Below, in pieces: positions 37,352-47,513 of a stretch of 64,000 nt of DNA. The translations under genes were made by a program, and so were the position numbers. Each line of letters opens with the position of its first letter. Position 1 is the first letter of the stretch. This stretch comes from Pseudomonas poae (GTDB lineage: Bacteria > Pseudomonadota > Gammaproteobacteria > Pseudomonadales > Pseudomonadaceae): positions 2,613,501-2,677,500 of the forward strand of contig CP034537.1 in the NCBI GenBank assembly GCA_004000515.1, in the 5' to 3' direction. The notes beneath the pieces are model-generated. The model had not been told where the DNA came from, searched no databases, and worked only from the letters and a program-made list of their open reading frames with translations.

Positions 37352-38596
37352 CTCAGCTGTTTGAGGCAGGTTTCGAGAATATCGAGGCCTTCCTCCAGCA
37401 CCGCCGGCTCGATGGTCAGCGGTGCCAGCAGGCGGATGATATGGCGCGACTTGCCGCTGGGCATCAGCAGCAAGCCTGCGTCCCTTGCCAGGCTTAGCAG
37501 TTGGGTCAGTTGCTTGGCAGCTGGCGTGCCGTCGGCATTCGCCAACTCGATGCCGCGCATGGCTCCGACACCCGTAAGACGGCCGAGGTAGGGTGAAAGC
37601 CCTTGGCTGCGCCAGGCTTGATACCGGCTGACGATGGCTTCTTCCTGTTGCGAGCTCCAGGTTTTCAAGTGTTCATCGGTCATCGCGTCCAGCGTGGCCA
37701 AGGCGGCTGCGCAGGCGATCGGGTTGCCGGAATAGGTACCGCCCAGGCCGCCTTTGGGCAGGTTGTCGAGCAGTGCCTTACGCCCGACCACCGCACCCAG
37801 CGGCACGCCACCGGCGATGCTTTTGCCCAACAGGATCAAGTCCGGCTCAATGCCCAGGCGAGAGAAGGCAAAGCGTTGGCCGGTACGGCCGAAGCCTGAT
37901 TGAATTTCGTCGGCAATCAACAGGATGTTTTTTCGTCGCACAAACGCCGCAGTGCCTTTGCGAACTCGATATCCAGGGCCAGGAAACCACCTTCGCCCTG
38001 CACCGGTTCGAGGATGAAACAGGCCACGTCCTCAACATCGATTTCCACGCTGAACAGGCGGTCCATAGCTTTCAACGCTTCGGCACAGGTCACGCCGTTA
38101 TCGGCGCTGGGGTAGGGCAGGTGATACACCGGCCCCGGCAGTACACCAACCTTTTGCTTGTAGGGCGCAACCTTGCCGTTGAGGTTCAGGGTGGCCAGGG
38201 TACGGCCGTGGAACGCGCCGTCGAAGGCGATCACGGCGGTGCGGCCCGTGGCGCCGCGCACGATTTTCAAGGCGTTTTCCGCCGCTTCCGCGCCGCTGTT
38301 GGTGAGCATGCCACTGACCGGGTAGGTCACCGGGATGAACGCGCTCAGGCGCTCCATCAGTTCGATGTACGGCGCGTGGGGGCGGCGTTGAAGGCGTAGT
38401 GGGTGAGCTTGGTGGCTTGATCGCGAATCGCCTCGACTACACCCTGGTGGCAATGCCCAAGGTTGAGCACGCCGATGCCGCCGACAAAATCGATGTAGCG
38501 TTTGCCCGTGGTGTCCCAGACCTCGGCGTTTTTACCGTGGCTGAGGCTGATGGGGTGAACGATGGAAATCGATTGGCTGATGGTTTCGTGGCTCAT
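37348..38596 (-). CDS. GabT-like class III aminotransferase (two one-base shifts)
   Basis: A PLP-dependent omega-aminotransferase of 416 residues after repair, close to 4-aminobutyrate aminotransferases. The start MSHETISQSISIVHPISL leads to GKRYIDFVGGIGVLNLGH, then PVSGMLTNSGAEAAENALK, then the cofactor Asp in LLIADEIQSGFGRTG and the Schiff-base Lys in LLGKSIAGGVPLG. One C is lost at 38378-38382 (plus-strand G run) and one A at 37928-37933 (plus-strand T run). The gene is divergent from nothing; the LysR gene just upstream on the same strand may control it. Confidence 0.87.
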
Positions 38597-38684
38597 GAAT
38601 CCTGGACTCGGCAGTGACGGGCGTCTTTTATCTAAGCCGTGTGCCGGGCCCTGTCGCAAACGAAATAAAGTCGCCGGGTCATTA

Positions 38685-39587
38685 TTAAAAGTCGGGATGT
38701 GCGCCCAGATAGTCAGTCATCCAGTTCAGGAAGGCCTTCACTTTGGGGATCTCGCCGGCATGCTCGGCATGGGCGATAAAGTGCGCGCCGTCGCTGGGCA
38801 TCGTGTAGTCCCATGGGGTCATCAAGCTGCCGTTGGCCAGCTCCTCAGCCACCAAATACTGTGGGACCAACGCCACGCCATAACCCGATTGCGCCGCGCG
38901 GATACACATGTAGAACGTGTCGAAACGCGGCCCGTGGTAGCTGTTCTGCGAGTGCAGGCCCTGTTCCAGGAACCATTCGTGCCAGGCCTCAGGGCGCGAG
39001 GTGCATTGCAGCAACGTGTGGCGGGACGAGGCATCGCTGCCCTCGGCGACAAAGCCTGGTGCACATACCGGCACCACGGCCTCGCGAAACAGCTCGATGC
39101 ACGTCGCCCCCGGCCATGAGCCCTGGCCAAAGAAAAACGCGATGTCGGCCTTGGCCTGCAGCACATCGAACGGTTCCAGTTCGTTGCGCACGTCCAGGTG
39201 GATATTCGGGTGCAGGGCCGCAAAATCCTTGAGCTTGGGCACCAGCCAGCGATCACCGAAGGTCGGCTGGGTGGCGATGCGCAGCACTTCGGTCTCGCCA
39301 CCGTAAGTGAGGATGTAGCGGCTGGAGATGTCCACTTGGGTGAGGATCTTGTGCACCTCCGTGAGGTACAGCGAGCCCGCCGGCGACAGGTACAAGCGCT
39401 GGCGTACCCGTTCGAACAGGTTGTGGCACAGCATCTCTTCCAGCTGCGCCACCTGTTTGCTCACCGCGCTTTGGGTCAGGTGCAGCTCTTCGGCGGCGCG
39501 GGTGAAACTCAAGTGGCGGGCGGCGGCTTCGAAGCATTGCAGGGCGGTCATCGAAGGGGTCAAGCGTTTTGAAATCATGAAGTTCAT
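38685..39587 (-). CDS. LysR family regulator, GcvA-like
   Basis: 300 residues. The HTH is near the start (PSMTALQCFEAAARHLSFTRAAEELHLTQSAVSKQVAQLE) and the co-inducer domain resembles GcvA-type regulators of amino acid genes (TYGGETEVLRIATQPTFGDRWLVPKL). I used the first Met, MNFMISKR; MISKR nine bases on is equally possible. It lies between a GabT-like aminotransferase and the divergent AapJ-like binding protein, so a role in amino acid or amine use is likely. Confidence 0.87.
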   Translation of the reverse strand: MNFMISKRLTPSMTALQCFEAAARHLSFTRAAEELHLTQSAVSKQVAQLEEMLCHNLFERVRQRLYLSPAGSLYLTEVHKILTQVDISSRYILTYGGETEVLRIATQPTFGDRWLVPKLKDFAALHPNIHLDVRNELEPFDVLQAKADIAFFFGQGSWPGATCIELFREAVVPVCAPGFVAEGSDASSRHTLLQCTSRPEAWHEWFLEQGLHSQNSYHGPRFDTFYMCIRAAQSGYGVALVPQYLVAEELANGSLMTPWDYTMPSDGAHFIAHAEHAGEIPKVKAFLNWMTDYLGAHPDF

Positions 39588-39723
39588 TCCAAATCGGAAG
39601 GAGCCATTGCCTAAAAGGTCGTTTGTGGCAGTGCGGTAAAGCCGTGGATACTGCCGGGCAGCACTATAAACCGGCGCGGGCTGTGCAGCGCCGAATAATA
39701 AGGAATGACAGGGAGCGCCTTGC

Positions 39724-40752
39724 ATGACCCGATTGAAAACCACCTTGGCCGCACTCAGCGCCACCGCCGTCTTGGGCTTGGCCGGCACCGCGCACGCGGG
39801 CGCGACGCTGGATGCGATTCAGAAAAAGGGTTTTATCCAGTGTGGCGTCAGTGATGGGTTGCCAGGCTTTGGTGTACCGGACAGCAAAGGCAAGATGACC
39901 GGCATCGATGTGGATGTGTGCCATGCGGTGGCCGCCGCCGTGTTCGGCGACGCGTCGAAAGTGAAGTTCAGCCAGTTGACTGCCAAGGAGCGTTTCACTG
40001 CGTTGCAGTCGGGTGAGGTTGACGTGATCTCACGCAACACCACCTGGACCAGTTCCCGTGACTCGGGCATGGGCCTGGTGTTCACCGGCGTGACCTATTA
40101 CGACGGCATTGGCTTCCTGGTGAACAACAAGCTGGGGGTGACCGGCGCCAAGCAACTGGACGGTGCGACCGTGTGCATCCAGGCAGGCACCACTACTGAA
40201 CTGAACGTTTCCGATTACTTTCGTACCAACGGCATGAAGTACACGCCGATTACCTTCGACACTGCCGATGAAAGCGCCAAAGGCTTGGAGTCCGGGCGCT
40301 GCGATGTGCTGACCACCGACCAGTCGGGACTGTACGCACAGCGCATCAAAATGGCCCACCCGGACGAGTTCGTGGTGTTGCCGGAAGTGATCTCCAAGGA
40401 ACCCTTGGGACCGCTGGTGCGCAAAGGCGATGACGAGTGGTTCAGCATCGTCAAATGGACCCTGTTCGCCATGCTTAACGCCGAGGAAATGGGCATCACC
40501 TCGCAGAACGTCGAAGAGCAGGCCAAGACCACCACCAACCCTGACGTTGCGCGACTGCTGGGCGCCGACGGCGAGTACGGCAAGGACCTGAAACTGCGCA
40601 AGGACTGGGTGGTGCAGATCGTCAAGCAGGTGGGCAACTATGGCGAAGTGTTCGAGCGCAATATCGGCCAAGGCAGCGTGCTGAAGATCAAGCGCGGGCT
40701 CAATGCGCTGTGGAACAACGGCGGTATCCAGTACGCGCCACCGGTCCGGTAA
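39724..40752 (+). CDS. General L-amino acid ABC transporter binding protein, AapJ-like
   Basis: 342 residues: signal peptide to TAHA, then GATLDAIQKKGFIQCGVSDGLPGF and a periplasmic bilobed fold. LSTP...GIDVDVCHAVAAAVFGDAS and DVISRNTTWTSSRD are signatures of AapJ/BztA. No permease or ATPase gene follows, so it is an orphan whose partners must lie elsewhere. Divergent from the LysR regulator with 136 bases between. Confidence 0.9.
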   Translation: MTRLKTTLAALSATAVLGLAGTAHAGATLDAIQKKGFIQCGVSDGLPGFGVPDSKGKMTGIDVDVCHAVAAAVFGDASKVKFSQLTAKERFTALQSGEVDVISRNTTWTSSRDSGMGLVFTGVTYYDGIGFLVNNKLGVTGAKQLDGATVCIQAGTTTELNVSDYFRTNGMKYTPITFDTADESAKGLESGRCDVLTTDQSGLYAQRIKMAHPDEFVVLPEVISKEPLGPLVRKGDDEWFSIVKWTLFAMLNAEEMGITSQNVEEQAKTTTNPDVARLLGADGEYGKDLKLRKDWVVQIVKQVGNYGEVFERNIGQGSVLKIKRGLNALWNNGGIQYAPPVR

Positions 40753-40760
40753 CCCCGCGC

Positions 40761-41774
40761 TTATTCTGAAACCCCATCCTTCCCCGCCGCCTTGGCGCGA
40801 TACAACGCTTGATCGGCACGTGCCATCAAGGCAGCGGGGGATTCACCCAATTGGCGTTCGGCCACGCCCAGGCTCAGGGTCACGTTCAAAGCCCCTCCCA
40901 GTGGCATGTCCTTGAGTTTCTGGCGCACGCTCTCGGCCACGGCCTTCGCCGTTTCCAGTGAGCTTTCGGGCAGGATCACCATGAATTCATCCCCGCCCCA
41001 GCGAGCCAGAAGATCGCCTTCGCGCACGCAGTTTTCCAGGCACTCCACCACCCGCACCAGGGTCTGGTCGCCCACGCTGTGACCGTGAAGGTCGTTGATC
41101 GGCTTGAAGTCATCGATATCCACCGCGATCAGTGCCAGCGGCAGGCGGAAACGCTGGGCGCGGTCAGATTCTTCCAGCAACACCTTTTCCAGGCGATAAC
41201 GGTTGGCGACCAGGGTCAGGGCGTCTCGTTCTGCCAGGGAGCGGTTTTCATCCAACTGCAATTGCAGTTGTTGGTTGACCCGTGACAACTCGCGCGTGCG
41301 CTCGGTGACCAGGGCCTCCAGGGATTGATTACGCCGCTCTAGTTGCTCAATGGAGTTTTTGCGCAGGTCGATATCGCGGTGCGCACCGACCATTCGCGCT
41401 ACCGAGCCGTCGGCATTGCGCGAAATCACATAACCACGGTCTTCGATCCACAGGTAACTGCCATCTTGTTTGCGGCATCGGTATTCGATTTGATAGTGGG
41501 GCGCGCGACGGGTGATGTAGTCATCAAACACCGTCATCACTTGGGGGTAGTCGTCTGGGTGGATCACGTTCTCCCAGGTAAACACGTTGTTTTCCAGGGA
41601 GTGGCGCGGATAGCCCAGCATCTCGTACCACCCCGGGCTGCGGTAGACGAACCCCGTGTTGGCGTTCCAATCCCAGATCCCGTCGCTGACCAACTCCAGA
41701 ATGGTGTGCAACATGTCCGCGTTGAGGTGGGAAAAATCATCCATCAACGGGCTATTGCCGGAAATATCGTCCAT
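40761..41774 (-). CDS. PAS-GGDEF diguanylate cyclase
   Basis: 337 residues. An N-terminal PAS domain of the PAS_3 type (~20-140: SDGIWDWNANTGFVYRSPGWYEMLGY) with PAC continuation, a coiled coil (~140-190), and a C-terminal GGDEF domain with intact active site ARWGGDEF. The product inhibition site RxxD is present as REGD five residues upstream. It makes c-di-GMP in the cytoplasm and no membrane span is present. Converges on aapJ. Confidence 0.93.
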   Translation of the reverse strand: MDDISGNSPLMDDFSHLNADMLHTILELVSDGIWDWNANTGFVYRSPGWYEMLGYPRHSLENNVFTWENVIHPDDYPQVMTVFDDYITRRAPHYQIEYRCRKQDGSYLWIEDRGYVISRNADGSVARMVGAHRDIDLRKNSIEQLERRNQSLEALVTERTRELSRVNQQLQLQLDENRSLAERDALTLVANRYRLEKVLLEESDRAQRFRLPLALIAVDIDDFKPINDLHGHSVGDQTLVRVVECLENCVREGDLLARWGGDEFMVILPESSLETAKAVAESVRQKLKDMPLGGALNVTLSLGVAERQLGESPAALMARADQALYRAKAAGKDGVSE

Positions 41775-41916
41775 TTGCCTGCTCCTTGCCGGTGGCAGGC
41801 GCTTAAGGCCTGCTCATATTTGACGCCGATACTCCGTGGCTGGCGCTACTGTACAACGTGGCTTGGGTGCTTTGAATAGGACGGTAGTGCTGCTTTAGGT
41901 GGGTAGCAATGAGCTA

Positions 41917-43812
41917 TTACTTCGGTGCTACCATTTTCGTCCGCGCATTCCCATCTGCGTTGTGTTGGTAAATCGCCACCGGTTGACCCTGCTCGTTGAA
42001 AAACACCTGGCCAATCCCCGCCGAGTTCCATAACCGCTCACCAGCCTCGGCGTGTTCAGGAATATGCGGCACCACCTGCATGGTGCGGCGACGGGTGAAC
42101 CAGTTGAGGGGCGAACGGGGGGAATAGAGCCAGCGGTTTATGCGGTCGAACCACTCCAGCAGGCGCGGGGGAAATTCGTTCTTGATGCCGCTGCTGGTGA
42201 TCTGCCAGATCCGGGGGCCGGCGTTGCGATGGCGGATCAGCACTTCGTAGACGAACGAATAATGCACGTCACCGGAGAGAATCACGTAGTTACCCGGCGT
42301 GCGTGAATGGCGGAAGATATTCAGGATCACCTGGGCGGCACCACGATGGGCCATCCAGTTTTCGGCATCCACCAGCAACGGGTGGCCACACCAACTGAAC
42401 ACCTTCTGCACCGTCTCGATCAGCTTGACGCCAAAGACCGGCGCGGGCGAGACGATGATGGCGCAAGGATGGTCGAGCAGATCCTGTTGCAGTTCGCTCA
42501 AGGCTTCCCAGTCCAGCAGGCCCGAGGGTTGCGCGAGGGTGAACTCGCTGCGCCAGCGCCGGGTACGCGTGTCGAGTACCACCAGGGCCGGGGTGGTTGG
42601 CAATATGTAATGCCATTGCTGGAATTTCAGCAGCGCGTCGACCAGTTCATCCTGTGCGGCTGCGTTCAGGTGATTGGTCTTGACCTGGCTGGCAAGCGCT
42701 TGGGTGTGGCTCACCAGTTCACCAAATACCGCCGGTTGGTTACCCCAACCTTGGCATAGCAGGTAAGCGAGCAAGGCGTTGCCGATGATGCGCTTGGAGA
42801 ACGGATGGCCGTAGGCGGTCTCTTCCCATTGGGCGCTGAGGTTCCAATCGTCGGTGATGTCGTGATCGTCGAAGATCATCAAGGTAGACAGGTGGGCAAA
42901 CACCCGGGCGACGCCTGGCAGGCCGTCGCGGAACCGGTCGATCTGCACCTGTTCTCGGGCATATCGTGCCTGTTCTTCGACGCTCAGTTGCGGCGGGTGC
43001 GGGGTGATTAGCGTCCAAGGCGTGGGCGACCAGACCAGCAAGTACATTGCCAGTACCTCGGCGAAGGTCACCAGATGGTTGTCGGCCGTACTGCTGGTGA
43101 AAATCGGCTTTTTCACCCCACCAAAGAAGCGCTCGCGCAGGGTTTCGTTACTGTCCAGCGCCGGCAACAGGTCGGCGCGATGATAGTAGCTGGCCCGATG
43201 GCCGTAGAGACTGGCGCTGTCGTCTACCACGGCACCTTGCAGGTATTCGTCGAACAAGCCCAGGCGTGCAATCAATGCGTGGATCGCCCGCAGCATCGGC
43301 CCGGCGACATCATCTGCGTACACCTGGTCACCGCTCATCATCAGCAAGGCCGGGCGTTCGGCTGGGGTGTGGGCGTCGGCCAACAGCCGGTCGACACAGA
43401 GCAGGCCTTCGTCGGCACTGTGATGGGGTTTTCGGCAAGAACCATGCACCAGTTGATGGATACGGCTGTGAAGGATGAAGTTCGGGGTGCGCGCGTTGGC
43501 GTACAACAGATGGGGCGCCCACTCGGCAATGCCGGCGTTGTCGATCAGCAGGTCATAGCAGATGACCACGTCCTGAGGCAGGGCGTCTTCCAGTGGCACG
43601 TCGATCAAATGGATAAACGCTTGGCGGCCAACTGGCACGATTTGGCACTGGTGCTGGTCCAGCCGGATGTCCCGCGTCTGTTCAGCGACACTCAGTCTTA
43701 ACGTCAGCGTCAGTTCGCGGCTGCCTACCAGCCAGAGCACCAGGCGCTGGGGTTCCAAGCGGCGTAGCAACGGGCCGGCGAGTACGGTGGGCAGAGTGTC
43801 GGGATGCGGCAT
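41917..43812 (-). CDS. PhoD-like metallophosphatase family protein
   Basis: 631 residues without a clear signal peptide. The phosphodiesterase/PhoD-type metal motifs occur in order: MSGDQVYADD near residue 158, MIFDDHDITDDWN near 310 and ILSGDVHYS near 530. It starts MPHPDTLPTVLAGPLL and may bind polyanion or nucleotide-like phosphodiesters, but the family is broad. Because it lacks a secretion signal and has a long beta-rich N-terminal part, it is likely cytoplasmic. Single-gene unit. Confidence 0.85.
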   Translation of the reverse strand: MPHPDTLPTVLAGPLLRRLEPQRLVLWLVGSRELTLTLRLSVAEQTRDIRLDQHQCQIVPVGRQAFIHLIDVPLEDALPQDVVICYDLLIDNAGIAEWAPHLLYANARTPNFILHSRIHQLVHGSCRKPHHSADEGLLCVDRLLADAHTPAERPALLMMSGDQVYADDVAGPMLRAIHALIARLGLFDEYLQGAVVDDSASLYGHRASYYHRADLLPALDSNETLRERFFGGVKKPIFTSSTADNHLVTFAEVLAMYLLVWSPTPWTLITPHPPQLSVEEQARYAREQVQIDRFRDGLPGVARVFAHLSTLMIFDDHDITDDWNLSAQWEETAYGHPFSKRIIGNALLAYLLCQGWGNQPAVFGELVSHTQALASQVKTNHLNAAAQDELVDALLKFQQWHYILPTTPALVVLDTRTRRWRSEFTLAQPSGLLDWEALSELQQDLLDHPCAIIVSPAPVFGVKLIETVQKVFSWCGHPLLVDAENWMAHRGAAQVILNIFRHSRTPGNYVILSGDVHYSFVYEVLIRHRNAGPRIWQITSSGIKNEFPPRLLEWFDRINRWLYSPRSPLNWFTRRRTMQVVPHIPEHAEAGERLWNSAGIGQVFFNEQGQPVAIYQHNADGNARTKMVAPK

Positions 43813-43946
43813 GCAGGCTAGGTTCCAAGCGGTATCGGACCGGCAAGGTTAGCGCAGCGAATGTGAGTGTTTTGTTAAGAACCACGACATTGAAAGGACA
43901 GGGGGCCGCACAAGTATTGCCCCCGGTGTCTGCAGCTAGCGCCGGA

Positions 43947-46188
43947 TCAAGTGTGCGAGTCCCCAATCACCTTGGGCACCGTAAAGCGGAACTCACTGCC
44001 ACGGCCCACCTCACTTTCGGCAACGATCTTGCCGCCATGCGCCTGGATTATGCCTTGGGTGATGTACAGCCCCAGCCCACTGCCGGTTGGGTTGTTTTCC
44101 GTCTGTGTCCAATAGCGATCAAACACATGTGGCAATTGCTCCGGCGTAATACCCTCGCCGGAATCGCGTACCGAGAACACAATCTCCTCGCCATTGCTCA
44201 TGGCGCTGATGCCGATATTGCCTTGGCGCGGCGTGAACTTGATGGCGTTGCCGATCAGGTTCGACAGCACTTGGAACAGGCGCTCCGGGTCGGCATTGAT
44301 CTGCAGGCCAGGCTCGGTGTTGAAGGACAAATCGATGCCTTTCTCCATCGCCAGCGGTGCGAGCAGGGAATAAGCCTCTTCGAACATCTGGCTCACGTCC
44401 AAGGAAACGGGTTTGACCACATAACGCCCGGCCTCGATTTTTGAGGTGTCGAGCAGGTCTTCCAGCAGTACGTTCATACGGCCAGCGGCCTGCTGCATGG
44501 TGTCGATCGCCGAGGAAATCCGCCGCGAGGTGTGTGGGCCATCGGAGCTGAAGGCTTTTTGCATCATGCCGCACAGCATGGAAATCACGGTCATCGGGTT
44601 ACGCAAGTCGTGGGACACCACCGCCACCAGTTCATCACGCGCACGTACCGCTTGCTGCTCACGCAACACTTGGCGGGCCAGGTCGTTTTCCAGCGCTGAA
44701 CGGCGCAGGTCATTGGCGGCGAAGCGGTCACCATGACTCCACTTGGTGGAGATGCCGGCCATTTCCACCTTCCAGATTTCAAACGAGGTACGTGGGCGAA
44801 GGCGCAGGCCGGCGTCGGAGGTTTCCAGGTCCAGCGGCTTCTTCGGGTCGCCGCTCCAGTTGATGTTTTCTTTCACTTCCGGGCGAAACCACAGCACGCC
44901 GTTATCCACTGGCTTGGGCAAGCTCATGGCCAACACGCCACTGGCCACCTGCTGGAAGTCGACGGCCGGTGGGTACACCGAGGCCAGGTTGTGACTGGAA
45001 AACACCGGCTCGCCGTTTTCCTGCAGCCACTTGTGCAAGGCACGGATTTGCGCCGGCTCCGGGCAGTTGCCGTAGCGGTGCAGTTGTTTGTCTTCGATGA
45101 TTGCCACGCCGCCGGACAGGGTCAGGTCCATCAGCAATTGACCTTGCTGGGCCAGGCCGTCGAACACGTTTTGCTCGGAGGCTTGCATGGCCTCGGCCAG
45201 CAGTGCCAGGGCTTCGACTTTTTCTTCGCGCTGGCGGTTCAGCTCCAAGGCTTCCATGGCGCTGATCTGCAGCGACAGCACCTGGCCGATGGTTTGGCAG
45301 GCGGTGCGCAGGTCATTGGGTACCAGCAACGGTTCGCGGTTACCGCAGCTGATCAGGCCCCAGAGTTTGTCGCCCTTCATCAGCGAAATGCTCATGGACG
45401 ACAACACACCCATGTTCTGCATGTACTGGCAGTGAATCGGCGACACGCTGCGCAGGGTGGCAAAGCTCAAATCCAGCGGTTGACCGGTGTCGGGGCGCAG
45501 TTTGGGCAGCAGTGGCACTGGCTCGTAGGCCGCATTCGGGATGATGCGTAGCCAGTTGGTGCGATACAGCTCGCGGGCCTGCTCGGGGATGTCGGACGCC
45601 GGGAAGAACAACCCGTTGAACAGTTCCATGGACGGCGCCGACGCTTCGGCGATCACCTGGCCGTGGCCTTCGTCTTCGAAGCGGTAGATCAGCACGCGGT
45701 CGTAGCCGGTCATGGCCTGGATTTCATTCACGCTGATTTCGTACAGCGCTTGCAGGGTTTTCGCCGACTGCAAGCGTTGCAGCATCTGCCCAGGTCACTG
45801 GTGCGACCGTTCAGCGCGCGTGGTCGGAAGTCTTTGAGCAGCGGTTCGAATTCCAGCACCAGCACGTTTTGATGGCGATGCAGCAAGCCTTCGAATTGTG
45901 CACCGTTGAAGGTGACGTGCAGCGGCGGTGCATCGATGAATGTGTTGCTCTGCGCCATCTCCAACACGGCTTTGGCGGGCTCGGTGCCCACCAGTGTGTG
46001 CAGCGGTTGGCCTAGCAATGCTTCGGCCGCGTGGCCGAACAAGGTGCCGACGTTGGCGCTGGCCTGGATGATCGTAAGGTCCGGTTCCGACAAGGTCAGC
46101 AGCACGCCGTGGGGCTGGATCGCCCCGGAAAACGGATGGGCTCGTCGGCGCAGTTGGCAAGCAGCTCTTCAAAATCTTCGGGTTTCAT
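43947..46188 (-). CDS. bphP: Bacteriophytochrome histidine kinase (two one-base shifts)
   Basis: A red/far-red photosensor of 747 residues after repair. The biliverdin-binding Cys13 is in NCADEPIRFPGAIQPHG; PAS, GAF (with DIP in FPASDIPEQARELY) and PHY follow. HisKA has VVSHDLRNPMTVI, and the catalytic domain has NLIGNAIKFTP and TGSGLGLYIT. One G is lost at 46123-46126 (plus C run) and one base at 45788. The start overlaps the haem oxygenase stop (ATGA), so biliverdin supply and sensor are coupled. The output regulator is probably the response regulator gene upstream. Confidence 0.93.
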
Positions 46189-46787
46189 AGCAGTACCTCC
46201 TGGCTGTCGAGCCATTGCTCAAAGCAGCTGAATGTCGAACGGGCTGCATCCACCGCGCGCTGTTTGGCGGGGGTGTCCAGCGGCAGGCGGCCCAGGTAGT
46301 CGAGAAAGTCTTTCCAGCGCCGACCGGTCTCGGCGCCGTATACATCAAGGAATGCTCCACCGTTATCGGCATTCACACCCAGGCGTTGGGCCATTTCCCG
46401 GCGCAAAACCTGGCCACCCAGCGTCGCACCTTCCAGCACATACAAGGCACCGAGGCAGGCGTCGGGTGTATCGAAAGTTGGCAGTTCGGTGCACCGCGGC
46501 AGGGCGTGGACAGTGCGCTCATCCACACCCAAGGCGTTGAGGTCGTGCAGAAGGGTTGGCGTTTTCACACGCAGTACCGGGTCGAAGCCTTCAGGAATCA
46601 AACCACTGTCGTACAACGCCACTTCCATTGGCGCATAAAACCCGTAATACGCTTGGAGCAAACGCCGGTACCACTCGGTATCCAGGCGCTCAGAGAAAAA
46701 CGGCAGGCGCTTTTCCAACGCTACGTGCAGCAGGGCAGTGCCTGTGCGCAGCGTTTCCAGCAAAGAGGGCGTGGCCTGTGAATGCAT
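46185..46787 (-). CDS. bphO: Biliverdin-producing haem oxygenase BphO
   Basis: A 200-residue all-helical haem oxygenase that opens haem to biliverdin, the BphP chromophore. Proximal His is in the N-terminal HVALEKRLPFF. The distal helix with glycines is LEGATLGGQVLRREMAQRLGV near residue 115. The start MHSQATPSLLETL is clear and the end is coupled to bphP. Confidence 0.92.
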   Translation of the reverse strand: MHSQATPSLLETLRTGTALLHVALEKRLPFFSERLDTEWYRRLLQAYYGFYAPMEVALYDSGLIPEGFDPVLRVKTPTLLHDLNALGVDERTVHALPRCTELPTFDTPDACLGALYVLEGATLGGQVLRREMAQRLGVNADNGGAFLDVYGAETGRRWKDFLDYLGRLPLDTPAKQRAVDAARSTFSCFEQWLDSQEVLL

Positions 46788-46981
46788 TCAATAAGCTCGA
46801 ACTGTGGGCCTCTCGGCCATGAATGACGCGTGAAATGGGCGACGATTCTACACACCTCAAAGCATTCACCTGGACGCACAAGGCGAATAGGCTGACCGGC
46901 GGATCAGAAAAGTCGCTCCTTGCCTCATTAGTGACCGCAGAGCCTGGGACGAAGTTCGGTTTAAGTGATATCGCAGCGCTA

Positions 46982-47362
46982 TCAATGCATGCGTGATCCT
47001 TGCTGCGTCAGCGCGGTTTGCACGCACTCGATCAGATGTTCGCTGCTCCAGGGTTTGGGCAGGAACCGCACAGAACTCCCCAGTTGCGCCGCCAACTTTG
47101 CGTTACCGGACGTCAGCACCACCGGCACCGTTGGCCAACGATGCGCCACCACTCGGCTCAAGTCGTAGCCATTGAGCAACCCCGGCATCTGAATATCGCT
47201 GACAATCAGGTCCACCGGGTCATCGCCCCGTTCCAGGTAAATCATCCCTTCATCTGCCGATGGGAACGAAGTCACCACAGCCCCAAAGTCTTCCAGTACA
47301 TCCACCATCAACGAGCGAATGATCTCGTCGTCTTCCAACACTAAAATCGATGGCTGAGCCAT
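46982..47362 (-). CDS. Single-domain response regulator
   Basis: 126 residues of receiver domain only (CheY-like). The acidic pocket is LVLEDDEI, the phosphorylation Asp is in VSDIQMPG, and the switch residues are in VLTSG and LPKPW. No output domain, so it either relays phosphate or acts through protein contacts. It is on the same strand as bphO-bphP, 194 bases upstream, making it the likely BphR partner. The start MAQPSILVLE is chosen for the domain; an upstream frame runs 25 codons more. Confidence 0.88.
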   Translation of the reverse strand: MAQPSILVLEDDEIIRSLMVDVLEDFGAVVTSFPSADEGMIYLERGDDPVDLIVSDIQMPGLLNGYDLSRVVAHRWPTVPVVLTSGNAKLAAQLGSSVRFLPKPWSSEHLIECVQTALTQQGSRMH

Positions 47363-47513
47363 GATCCTTACTCCACCATCAGGGTTCATTAACGTGGAGT
47401 AGAACACGTCTAAATAGGTTCGATTGGATGTATTCAAGGCGATGGGTGGTCATAAGAATGCCGTTGCAGGATACTCCGCCCACCTCAAGGAACTACGCAC
47501 AAGGCAGTCAATC

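Noticed and set aside
43901..43926. GC hairpin after bphP as a terminator
   Set aside because: The arms (ggggg/ccccc) are short, the loop is long and no T tract follows on the leftward strand.
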